Source: Streptomyces spiramyceticus
GTDB lineage: Bacteria; Actinomycetota; Actinomycetes; Streptomycetales; Streptomycetaceae
Length of the DNA: 64,000 nt
Direction of reading: 5' to 3'
Assembly (NCBI RefSeq): GCF_028807635.1
Contig: NZ_JARBAX010000002.1
Coordinates: 310,001 to 374,000, forward strand
Positions 16,484 to 24,409 of the stretch are shown piece by piece. Both the position numbers and the translations under genes were made by a program. The notes beneath the pieces are model-generated. The model saw nothing but the letters and a program-made list of their open reading frames with translations. It was not told the origin of the DNA and did no database searches. Each line of letters opens with the position of its first letter. The first letter of the stretch is position 1.

Positions 16484-17884
16484 GTGGACAAATACTTGGA
16501 CCTGGAGAACTCCGCACTAAGCGATTTCGTGAATCGATTCCTAACGCTGCCAGATCGGACTCGGATTGACGCGCTCGCGTTTCCTGTCGACAATCGATCT
16601 AAAGGCGCGTTTGATCTCAATCCTTCTGCTCCTATTTCTCTCGGTCAGATTGAAGAAGAGATTGAGGGGCCATTTCGACAGGTCTACTTGGATCTCGCTC
16701 ATATTCCCGTGGTGGGGGAGCTTCGCGATCCTGCCGTACTCGTCGCCAACCAAGCCTGGTGTGAGTATCTAGCGCGGAATGTTTCCCCGTGGCACAACTG
16801 CTTCGCGTCAGCGGGTTTGATCTACTTCTACCGGGCCATCACTTCGGATGCCTATCAGACCCCTGGACACATGAAGCTTGTTTATGCGGTGGCAACGGCG
16901 GTGGAGTACGTCACCTCCTTCACGATGATTGTCGACGACGTCGTTGATTTGACTGAGGAGAGAAACGGTCGAACGGCTTGGCATCGAGCGCATCCCGCCA
17001 CGGCATACAGCGATCCCGGCTTGCTGACTGTACAAGCGCGGCTCATCGTGGAGAGTCTGATCCCGGCGACGCACCCCCTACGCGACGACATCGTCCGCAC
17101 CGTGGACGACTACATTCGCCGGTCGCATTACTACTTTGGATACCAGGCTTGGTCAGCCAACGCCCGCGCCGCCGAGGCCCCAGAATTGAGGCGAGGATAT
17201 GAGCCGTACGGCGAGGGCAAAGAGGCGTGGGCACTATTTGAACTACTCAATGAGGATACTTACTCCTCATGGATCTGGCTGCGTGTCAAGCAGTACATCC
17301 TCACCATGATTGAAGTCGCCCGCCTCCTCGCGTGCTATGAGGCGATCACTCCCATCTCCTCGATCGCTTACCGAAGGCATATCGATAGCGTCAGTACCGT
17401 TTTGTCAGTGTTGGAGGATTTCGCAGATATCGAGACCGATACCAATGAGGCCCCTACGGACGTAATGGCCGGCGATACGAATGTTTTCCTTCTCTGCGCC
17501 CTTCAGGTGAGGAACTCGCTCGAGAATCAGCCGCAGCGAGAGGAGTTCACGGCCGTTATGCGAGCCGGCTTTGGGGCGGGAAGCCGCGATGCCGCAGCCG
17601 AAGTGATCAAGCTCTGGCGTCGCCATGGCGTCTTCGCGCGGGCGGTTGAATTCCTCAACGAGTCTGTGGCCGAGTGGAGGCAGGCGCGCGAGGAAGCGGC
17701 ACGGCAGTGCTCCGCACCCGCCGGGCTGCTGGCTCACCTGCTCGCGTACATGCTCCTACACGACAAAGACTCGGCGGCCGCTTCGCACCTCTTTCGGCCA
17801 GAGAGCGTGCGCGCCATGGCGCGTGACCCGGAGGACCTCATTGAGAAAATCACCCGCGCATCGAGTGAGAAATTCTCGCAGTAA
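16484..17884 (+). CDS. Diverged isoprenyl-synthase-like enzyme, possible terpene cyclase or prenyltransferase
   Basis: This encodes 466 residues from GTG 16484 behind AGAAAGGA. It is longer than usual polyprenyl synthases. The first Asp motif is intact within SFTMIVDDVVDLTEERNGR (about residue 150), which should bind Mg and diphosphate. The second motif region reads LSVLEDFADIETD, with Glu-Asp replacing the canonical DD, and the following GKP/GKxT element is replaced by DVMAGDTNVF. The N-terminal region is long and unfamiliar. Codon use is markedly less GC-rich than its neighbours, indicating foreign origin. Paired with a GGPP synthase, it could cyclise GGPP or transfer it; function is inference. 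Confidence 0.6.
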   Translation: MDKYLDLENSALSDFVNRFLTLPDRTRIDALAFPVDNRSKGAFDLNPSAPISLGQIEEEIEGPFRQVYLDLAHIPVVGELRDPAVLVANQAWCEYLARNVSPWHNCFASAGLIYFYRAITSDAYQTPGHMKLVYAVATAVEYVTSFTMIVDDVVDLTEERNGRTAWHRAHPATAYSDPGLLTVQARLIVESLIPATHPLRDDIVRTVDDYIRRSHYYFGYQAWSANARAAEAPELRRGYEPYGEGKEAWALFELLNEDTYSSWIWLRVKQYILTMIEVARLLACYEAITPISSIAYRRHIDSVSTVLSVLEDFADIETDTNEAPTDVMAGDTNVFLLCALQVRNSLENQPQREEFTAVMRAGFGAGSRDAAAEVIKLWRRHGVFARAVEFLNESVAEWRQAREEAARQCSAPAGLLAHLLAYMLLHDKDSAAASHLFRPESVRAMARDPEDLIEKITRASSEKFSQ

Positions 17885-18061
17885 AGCATTCGAGATCAGG
17901 GAGACCTCTTGTGACTGCCGTAATGGGTTCTTACCGCGCTTCCGGATGCCGTTGGTGATCTTCGGCACGAGCCGTCGCGTTCGAGTGGTCGCTGGTCACG
18001 CGGCGCCCCGGCAGGCCAGGGAGCTGGCCGAAGGTGGGACGAGAGCGCGTTCATTGGCTAC

Positions 18062-18960
18062 GAGCTCGTAACAGGATCATGAATCGTGCTTCTTGAGGCG
18101 TCGCCAGCAGATGAGACTGCAGGCGAGGGAGGCGAAGGCGTCGTGGAGTTCGGTGCGCCGTTCCCATCGGACGGCGAGTCGTTTGAACTGATGGAGCAGG
18201 GCGAAGGTCTGCTCGACGACGTAGCAGAGCTTGCCCATGCCTTTGATGTTGAGTGCGCCCTTGCGGGAGATGACGGGCAGGATCCGGCGTTTGCGCAGCT
18301 CATCGCGGTTGGGGTTCGAGTCGTAGCCCTTGTCTCCGAGCAGGGCTTCCGGACGCCTGCGGGGCCGGCCGGGGCGGCCTGCCACAGATGGGATGCCATC
18401 GACGAGGGCGAGGGTCTGGGTGACGTCGTTGACGTTCGCCGCGGTCGTGATGACTTTGAGCGGGGTGCCGTGTCCGTCGCAGATCAAGTGGTGTTTGCTG
18501 CCCGTCTTCCGCCGGTCGACCGGCGACGGACCGGTATCGGCACCCCCTTTTTCGCGCGGACGTGTGAGCCGTCCACGCAGGCCCTGGACCAGTCGAGGCG
18601 GCCGGCCACGTTCAACTCGGCGAGCAGGATCCGGTGCAGCTGGTCGAAGACACCTGCCTGTTGCCACCGCTCCAAGCGTCGCCAACAGGTCTGCCCGGAG
18701 CCGAACCCCAGTTCCAGCGGCAGGAGTTGCCAGGCAACGTCGTTGCACAGGACGTACAGGATCCCCTGCAGACACAGCCGGTCGGGCACCGGCCGAGGCC
18801 CCGGCGACCACCCCGGCCAGGGCGGCAGCAGCGGCTCGATCAATGCCCACAAGCCGTCGTTCACGATCCACGGCCGAGTACTCACACCATCCCGAACGGC
18901 CGAATCGTCACACCGGTCACGGCTGACCAGGACATCTCACCAAGATCCTGTTACGAGCTC
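18062..18960 (-). mobile_element. IS5-family (IS427-like) insertion sequence, complete
   Basis: An 899-bp element has perfect 17-bp terminal repeats GAGCTCGTAACAGGATC (18062-18078; complement at 18944-18960) and a 3-bp target duplication TAC (18059-18061 and 18961-18963). It holds one transposase in two overlapping frames. It is inserted inside the MITE-like element. Confidence 0.9.
18077..18885 (-). CDS. IS5-family DDE transposase, made by -1 frameshift
   Basis: Frame A starts at ATG 18885 (MSTRPWIVNDGLWALIEPLL) and runs to 18484; frame B runs to the TGA at 18077. They join at AAAAAGGGGG (complement of 18543-18552), where slipping back one base converts RAKKG into KKGGADTG and keeps homology. 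The joined protein shows the first catalytic Asp in CVDGSHVRA, the second in LLGDKGYDSN and the Glu in YVVEQTFALL, so the DDE triad is complete. Programmed frameshifting is established for this IS group. The element appears functional. Confidence 0.85.
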
Positions 18961-19040
18961 TACAGGTCCGGCACACCGCACGGGCCGCAACGGTGCAGCG
19001 CCAACGGATCCCGATAAGATCACCAACGGCATCGCTTCCG

Positions 19041-19336
19041 TGATGGCTACGTCCGTCGTTGCCTGGGCCGGTCTGCTTCAGGACCGATGAATTTCGCGCT
19101 CGTCCCGTCTATAGGGCCGTTCCAGTCGGGGGATGCCGCGGTCATGAAGGTGGAGAGGCTGCTCTTTCCCGGCCTGGATCTCGAAGTGTGGCAGCTCACC
19201 GTCGTCGACGGCGATTCGATCGTCGATGCGGCTGGTTGTGGTCCGCCCGGACACGAGAGACCGCCGAACCTGTACGCCATCTTCCACCAGGAATCCCAGG
19301 TCAAACGCCCGATGACAAGGGACATCGAGTGTCCTA
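19041..19336. other. Unassigned stretch, possible decayed coding DNA
   Basis: Both strands contain a readable frame (forward from ATG 19087: MNFALVPSIGPFQSGDAAVM; reverse from 19356), but neither matches a family I know or carries a ribosome site, and both break at the next element. I treat it as the outside flank of a degraded insertion. Confidence 0.35.
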
Positions 19337-19607
19337 TGCCACCGAACTTTGATCACTGTCCCGTCTCTGTCGATCTGGTCCTCGTCTCAGATGACCTGGT
19401 CCCGCGAGCCCGATCGAATGAGACGGCCTGGTCGCCAGCAGGGCGCACGCAGCGCATTCGCAGTTGCGGGACCAGGTCGACTGAGATTCGCCTCGGCCGG
19501 ATGTCTCATCCGATCTGGTCGCCGCAGGCCGCAGCCGCCGCCACGGACCAGATCGATTGAGACGGGACAATCACGTGCCATCGAAGTTTGTGTGGCCTGG
19601 CTCACAT
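19337..19607. repeat. IS-end repeat, copy B, interrupted by a MITE-like element
   Basis: Reading across the insertion (19337-19357 joined to 19575-19607) restores TGCCACCGAACTTTGATCAC followed by GTGCCATCGAAGTTTG and a GTG..CTGG.TCAC tail, matching copy A at 15050-15103 closely over about 50 bp. It directly abuts the stop codon of a leftward gene fragment, as expected of an IS terminus. Confidence 0.6.
19358..19569. mobile_element. 212-bp MITE-like element
   Basis: The ends are inverted repeats: TGTCCCGTCTCTGTCGATCT at the left and the complement of TGTCCCGTCTCAATCGATCT at the right (two mismatches in 20). A 5-bp duplication ATCAC flanks it (19353-19357 and 19570-19574). The interior holds further direct and inverted copies of GACCAGATCGATTGAGACGG-like words, and no gene. 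A matching autonomous element is not in the window. Confidence 0.8.
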
Positions 19608-20044
19608 CAGAGTTCGGGTCTGAGTGTGTCGGCATCTTGGGCGAAGCTGATGTAGAGCTTCGTAATGGTCGTCAGGGTGAACCAGGCGTTGTGCTCGTCG
19701 AGGAGAGAGCGCCACGACTCCGTGGCGGTGAGGCCCCGCAAGTAGTCGGCTTTGATCTTTAGGTAGGTGTCCTCGGTCATAGGCAGCCGCGGTTGCGGCT
19801 CTGAGTCGGGGAAACGCGGGTTGAGGATCTGCTTGAGCAGCCAGAGGGGGATACCTGCCACCTTTCGGCGATTTGTCGCAGGGTGCCGCGGTTCCAGCGG
19901 GCGTCCTGCTTGATCGACCAGGTCCTGTCGAAGCCGCCACTACTCAAGGTGACGCGGCGGCGAAGTCGGAGTTTGTCCCTCGTCCAGACCGGGAGTTGTG
20001 CCGGTTTGGCATCCGAGAGGGTGACGGCCAGGACGTCCGTCGGG
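19607..20044 (-). pseudogene. C-terminal fragment of a transposon-associated gene, frameshifted
   Basis: The leftward frame carries LSDAKPAQLPVWTRDKLRLR and a helix-turn-helix-like GTLRQIAERWQV, then shifts frame near 19865 into IPLWLLKQILNPRFPDSEP and MTEDTYLKIKADYLRGL, ending at TGA 19607 next to IS-end copy B. The upstream part was removed by the IS256-family insertion at 20045. The gene/terminus arrangement suggests it is the last gene of the element that owns the TGCCATCGAAGTTTG ends. I do not recognise the protein family. Confidence 0.45.
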
Positions 20045-20092
20045 GGGACTGTAAATAGAACGGTGTAAATCCGATCATGGAGGATTGCACCT

Positions 20093-20642
20093 GTGACCAG
20101 CGAGAACATAGCCAAGGGCGAGTCCGGGGCCGTGGCCGCGGAGACGGCATCGGCAGCAGCCGTGGACCAGAAGTTCATCGAGGAGCTCGTCTCTCGGGCC
20201 CAGGCCGACGGGCTGCAGCTGACCGGTGAGGGCGGACTGCTCCAGCAGCTCACGAAGCGGCTGTTGGAGTCCGCGCTCGACGGCGAGATGACCGACCACG
20301 TCGGCTATGACAAGCACGATCCGGCGGGCAAGAACGGCGGCAACTCCCGCAACGGGAAGCGGTCCAAGACCGTGCTGACCGACGTCGGCCCGGTCGCCAT
20401 CGAGGTGCCCAGGGACCGCGAGGGCTCGTTCGAGCCGCAGATCGTCAAGAAGCGGCAGCGCCGGCTGACCGGCGTGGACGAGATGGTCCTCTCTCTGTCT
20501 GCAAAGGGTCTGACGCACGGTGAGATCTCAGCTCATCTCGCCGAGGTCTATGGCGCCGAGGTGTCCAAGACCACCATCTCCACGATCACCGACGCGGTGG
20601 TGGAGGGGATGTCCGAGTGGCAGAACCGGCCCCTCGACCGTG
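20093..20642 (+). pseudogene. IS256-family transposase, N-terminal part
   Basis: GTG 20093 (behind GGAGG) starts a 183-codon section with RLLESALDGEMTDHVGY, then IEVPRDREGSFEPQIVKKRQ and LTHGEISAHLAEVYG, all typical of the family. The IS30-family element interrupts it after PLDR. Joined to 21898-22643 with one copy of CCGTG it gives exactly 432 codons, so the gene was intact when hit. Confidence 0.9.
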
Positions 20643-21892
20643 CTTGAGTTCTATTGGTGGTTGCGAACGTTCCTGAAGGAGAGCGTTCGGATGCCGAAGT
20701 ACGCGCCCAACAAGATGTCGACCGTGGTGAAGAAGCGGTACTTCGAGCTGCTGCGGGAGGGGCACAAGGGTGCCGCTGCCGCCCGGGTGGTCGGGGTCTC
20801 CACTAGCTGTGGCTCGCTGTGGTTCATCGATGCTGGCAGCATGATCGTTCCCGACCTCGGCCCGACATCGCCGCGCTTCCTTACCCAGGACGACCGGATA
20901 GCCATTGCTGACGGCCTCCAGGTCGGGCGGTCCGTCAAGGAGATCGCCGACTCGATCGGCAAGAGCTTTCAGACCGTCTACCGGGAGATTCAGCGCAACA
21001 GCAAGCCTGATGGCCGCTACCAGCCCTGGTGGGCCCACAACCAGGCACTCCTGCGCAGGCAGCGCCCCAAGCCGGAGAAGATCAGGACGAGCGAGTCCTT
21101 GCGCACGACCGTGCGCGAGAAGCTGGCCGAGAAGTGGTCGCCGCAGCAAGTCTCGCGGTACCTCGCCCGAACGTACACGGACGAACCCGCGATGCGGGCC
21201 TGCCCGGAGACGATCTACCGCGCCCTCTTCGCCGGCCTGCTCGGCCGCAAGCTCGGCAAGCTCCGCACCGGTCGCATCCGCCGCAAGAAGCAGCGGCGAG
21301 GCGTTCCGTCGCCGAACAAGATCAAGATCAAGATCAAGAACAAGAACATGACACTGATCCATCAGCGGCCCGTCGAGGTCAACGACCGTAAAACTCCCGG
21401 GCATTGGGAAGGCGACCTCATCATCGGCCGCAGCCAGGGCTCGGCCATCGGCACCCTGGTGGAACGCGCCACCCGCTACGTCCGGCTCATCCACCTGCCC
21501 GATGGCTGGAAGGCTCCGCAGGTCCGCAATGCGCTAGTCACGCAGACCGCGGACCTCCCTCTCCAACTGCGCAAGACGCTTACCTGGGACCAGGGTCGCG
21601 AGCTGACTCTGCACGAGGACATCGAGATGCTGACCGGCTTACGGATCTACTTCTGCGACCCACACTCGCCGTGGCAGCGCGGTACGAACGAAAACACCAA
21701 CGGCTTGCTTCGGCAGTACTTTCCCAAGGGCACCGACCTCACTGTTCACAGTGCCCGCGATCTGCGGGAAGTCGCCCGTCAGCTCAACCGCCGTCCCCGC
21801 CTCGTCCTCGGAGACAAGACGCCGACCGAGGCCATGCGAGGATGGCTCGCGGGCCCATTGACCACCTGATTCGCAACCACTGATGGAAAGCG
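20643..21892 (+). mobile_element. IS30-family insertion sequence
   Basis: A 1,250-bp element has related ends: TTCTATTGGTGGTTGCGAAC on the left and the complement of TTTCCATCAGTGGTTGCGAAT-type sequence on the right. A 5-bp duplication CCGTG (20638-20642 and 21893-21897) flanks it; removing one copy restores the IS256-family reading frame exactly. Confidence 0.9.
20691..21869 (+). CDS. IS30-family transposase
   Basis: This encodes 392 residues from ATG 20691, nine bases after GAAGGAG. The N-terminal helix-turn-helix region includes LTQDDRIAIADGLQVGRSVK and a following SFQTVYREIQRN, as in IS30 DNA-binding domains. The DDE domain shows Asp in GHWEGDLIIG, Asp in LTWDQGRELTLHEDI and Glu in SPWQRGTNENTNGLLRQYFP. 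A basic stretch of repeated Lys-Ile (about residues 207-217, IKIKIKNKNK type) lies between the domains. All catalytic residues are present, so the element may be active. Confidence 0.92.
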   Translation: MPKYAPNKMSTVVKKRYFELLREGHKGAAAARVVGVSTSCGSLWFIDAGSMIVPDLGPTSPRFLTQDDRIAIADGLQVGRSVKEIADSIGKSFQTVYREIQRNSKPDGRYQPWWAHNQALLRRQRPKPEKIRTSESLRTTVREKLAEKWSPQQVSRYLARTYTDEPAMRACPETIYRALFAGLLGRKLGKLRTGRIRRKKQRRGVPSPNKIKIKIKNKNMTLIHQRPVEVNDRKTPGHWEGDLIIGRSQGSAIGTLVERATRYVRLIHLPDGWKAPQVRNALVTQTADLPLQLRKTLTWDQGRELTLHEDIEMLTGLRIYFCDPHSPWQRGTNENTNGLLRQYFPKGTDLTVHSARDLREVARQLNRRPRLVLGDKTPTEAMRGWLAGPLTT

Positions 21893-21897
21893 CCGTG

Positions 21898-22643
<746 letters not shown>

Positions 22644-22676
22644 CTACCCCAGTTACACCGTTAAGTTGACAGTCCC

Positions 22677-23121
22677 TTTCCTTCGGAGGCGTATTGGTCG
22701 GATCACCCTAATGGGCGCGTGTGTTCGAAGTCCGCCTCTGTCTTGTTCGACGGCGCTGGCGGGGTGATCGGGCAACGAGACTGGGACGGGGTGAGGTAGC
22801 GGACGCTTCCTGGTGGCTCCTGCGGTCAAAGCGCGACGTTCCCGTCCTCAGTTGCAGAGTCGCGAACGCGTTGATGGGCAGAGGGTTGCGCCATGCGCAA
22901 ACAGCCCAGGCGCTTAGAAGACGCCTGCTCTGTTCTTTGGCATCGGCAGCCAGGTGAGCGTGCGCTGGTAAGGGCGCTCCTCTGTAACGCCGGGGGCGTG
23001 CTAATTCGCCGACGGCAGACACATCGGGTGCGCAACGGACTGGAATAGCGCGGCGAAGTAAGCAAACCTAGAGCGGTCTAGAGAAGCGCGGTGACGTCCT
23101 GCTATTCCTGCATACACCTGG
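22677..23121. other. No recognised gene
   Basis: This 445-bp stretch separates the IS256-family element from the recombinase-like gene. Several overlapping short frames exist on both strands, but their composition looks random and none has a ribosome site. I see no repeat or RNA gene. Confidence 0.5.
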
Positions 23122-23919
23122 ATGTCGGAGCACGCAGACGGGCGCAACATAGCCGACGATCGCCGGTTAGCAAAACCGGCGATTCGCCAGACCATTGGAG
23201 ATGTTCAGTTGCTGCGCGATGCCGTGCGGCGAGCCGACTGCTGTGCCCACCCCAACAATCGGCAGTGTTTTTCGCTGCTGGACTGGGTTGCCGAACAGCC
23301 CCAGAACGGACTCGTGCTGAGGGCCTTCCTGGCGTCCATCGCTCTCGCGGCGCTGAGGCCGACGGAAGCACTGGCGCTGCGCGTCCGAGACGCGGAACTT
23401 CCTGACGAGGGCAATGGTGCCCTGCTGATTCGCCCTCAGGGGCAAGCGGGCCACGTGGAGGGAGCCGACGGTGCGGGTGCTGTACGGCGTGTTCCCGCAT
23501 GCCCGGAGTTGGTGGCAATCTTGAAGACTGAGATCACCCGGCGCGATCTCGGCCACGATGACGCGATATTCGTCCTCGACGACGGTCGACCGCTGGCCGG
23601 TTCGGTCTACCGGAAGGTCTGGAGGCAGGCGCGGGCGGCGGTGCTGGAAGCAAACGAAATCGACTCGCCGCTCGGCAGGAACGTCTCCGACCTGCGCGAC
23701 GCGTGCATTGCGGCATGGCTGCGGAACGGTGACCAGACCGCAGCGCACATCGCCGCGGTGGCCGAGTGCGCCGGCGTGAGCGCCCCTCGGCTCGCCGAAC
23801 GCTTCGCGCACTGTCTTCGGAAGCCGACGTCGGCTGAGATCCCTTGGGGCCGCCTCGCAGCCGCCCTCCGCCTTCCTGACGTGCGGAGCGAGCCGATGGC
23901 GGCTGCGCGCCGCACGTAG
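23122..23919 (+). CDS. Tyrosine-recombinase-like protein lacking catalytic residues
   Basis: This encodes 265 residues from ATG 23122. The C-terminal half aligns by eye with phage integrase domains: AFLASIALAALRPTEALALR (the first Arg box, with Arg present) and RNVSDLRDACIAAWLRNG. The usual H-x-L-R-H is S-D-L-R-D here, the second conserved His is lost in CAGVSAPRL, and the nucleophilic Tyr is Phe in AERFAHCL. It should therefore not cut DNA. The sequence is otherwise unbroken, so it may be a DNA-binding remnant under selection or a recent loss. It lies upstream of an excisionase and an intact integrase. Confidence 0.6.
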   Translation: MSEHADGRNIADDRRLAKPAIRQTIGDVQLLRDAVRRADCCAHPNNRQCFSLLDWVAEQPQNGLVLRAFLASIALAALRPTEALALRVRDAELPDEGNGALLIRPQGQAGHVEGADGAGAVRRVPACPELVAILKTEITRRDLGHDDAIFVLDDGRPLAGSVYRKVWRQARAAVLEANEIDSPLGRNVSDLRDACIAAWLRNGDQTAAHIAAVAECAGVSAPRLAERFAHCLRKPTSAEIPWGRLAAALRLPDVRSEPMAAARRT

Positions 23920-24043
23920 CGGGGCGCCGAGCTGCGGCTTGTCCGCGAAGTCCTCTGCTGCTTCACCACGGGCAATGGGTGGACGGAAACCGGCTCTCCG
24001 CCCACCGGGCCCATTCCCTCCCGCACCTCACAGAGAACCTCCC

Positions 24044-24355
24044 ATGCCTGCGCAACCGTTGCTTGTCCCTTCCGCTGCTCCCGCTTCCCCGGGCGCCGTA
24101 CGCACGGCGTTCCTGACTGTGAAGGACGCCGCCGAATATCTCGGCCTCTCACCCCACACCCTCTACGTCTGGCGCCACCGGCGGCAGGGACCGCCGAGCT
24201 TCCGCATGGGTCCACGCGGCCGCGTCATGTACAGGCTGGAAGCCCTCGTCGCCTGGGTCCGCGAGCAGGAGAAGGCCGACTCGCGGTCCAACACGGTCCT
24301 GAACCCGCTGAACGCCCGTCCCCAGGAGCGGTCCACCCGCTTCCCCAGCGCCTGA
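24044..24355 (+). CDS. xis: Excisionase / MerR-type helix-turn-helix protein
   Basis: This encodes 103 residues from ATG 24044. The segment FLTVKDAAEYLGLSPHTLYV, followed by WRHRRQGPPSFRMGPRGRVMY, is the winged helix-turn-helix of the Xis/HTH_17 family, with YRLEALVAWV completing it. In actinomycete integrative elements this gene directly precedes the integrase and directs excision. The gap to the integrase is 54 bp. The ribosome site is weak (GAGAACC). Confidence 0.85.
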   Translation: MPAQPLLVPSAAPASPGAVRTAFLTVKDAAEYLGLSPHTLYVWRHRRQGPPSFRMGPRGRVMYRLEALVAWVREQEKADSRSNTVLNPLNARPQERSTRFPSA

Positions 24356-24409
24356 CGCTCCGTGCGCCGTTGAGCACAGTCTCCATCCACCTTCGTCAAG
24401 GAGTTCCAA

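Larger units (their letters stand above)
17945..19033. mobile_element. MITE-like element with 18-bp inverted repeats, split by an IS5-family element
   Basis: Perfect inverted repeats GATGCCGTTGGTGATCTT lie at 17945-17962 and, as its reverse complement, at 19016-19033. They are bounded by a 7-bp direct repeat GCTTCCG (17938-17944 and 19034-19040), the mark of transposition. Removing the IS5-family insertion leaves about 187 bp with no coding capacity, so this is a non-autonomous element mobilised by an unidentified transposase. Confidence 0.75.

Noticed and set aside
18062..18885. Apparent frameshift mutation in the IS5-family transposase
   Set aside because: The join falls on an A5G5 slippery run at the position expected for programmed frameshifting in this family, and both frames are otherwise intact.
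22721..22957. 78-codon forward frame after the IS256-family element
   Set aside because: Arg/Leu-rich, no ribosome site, no recognisable motif, and overlapped by equally open frames on both strands.
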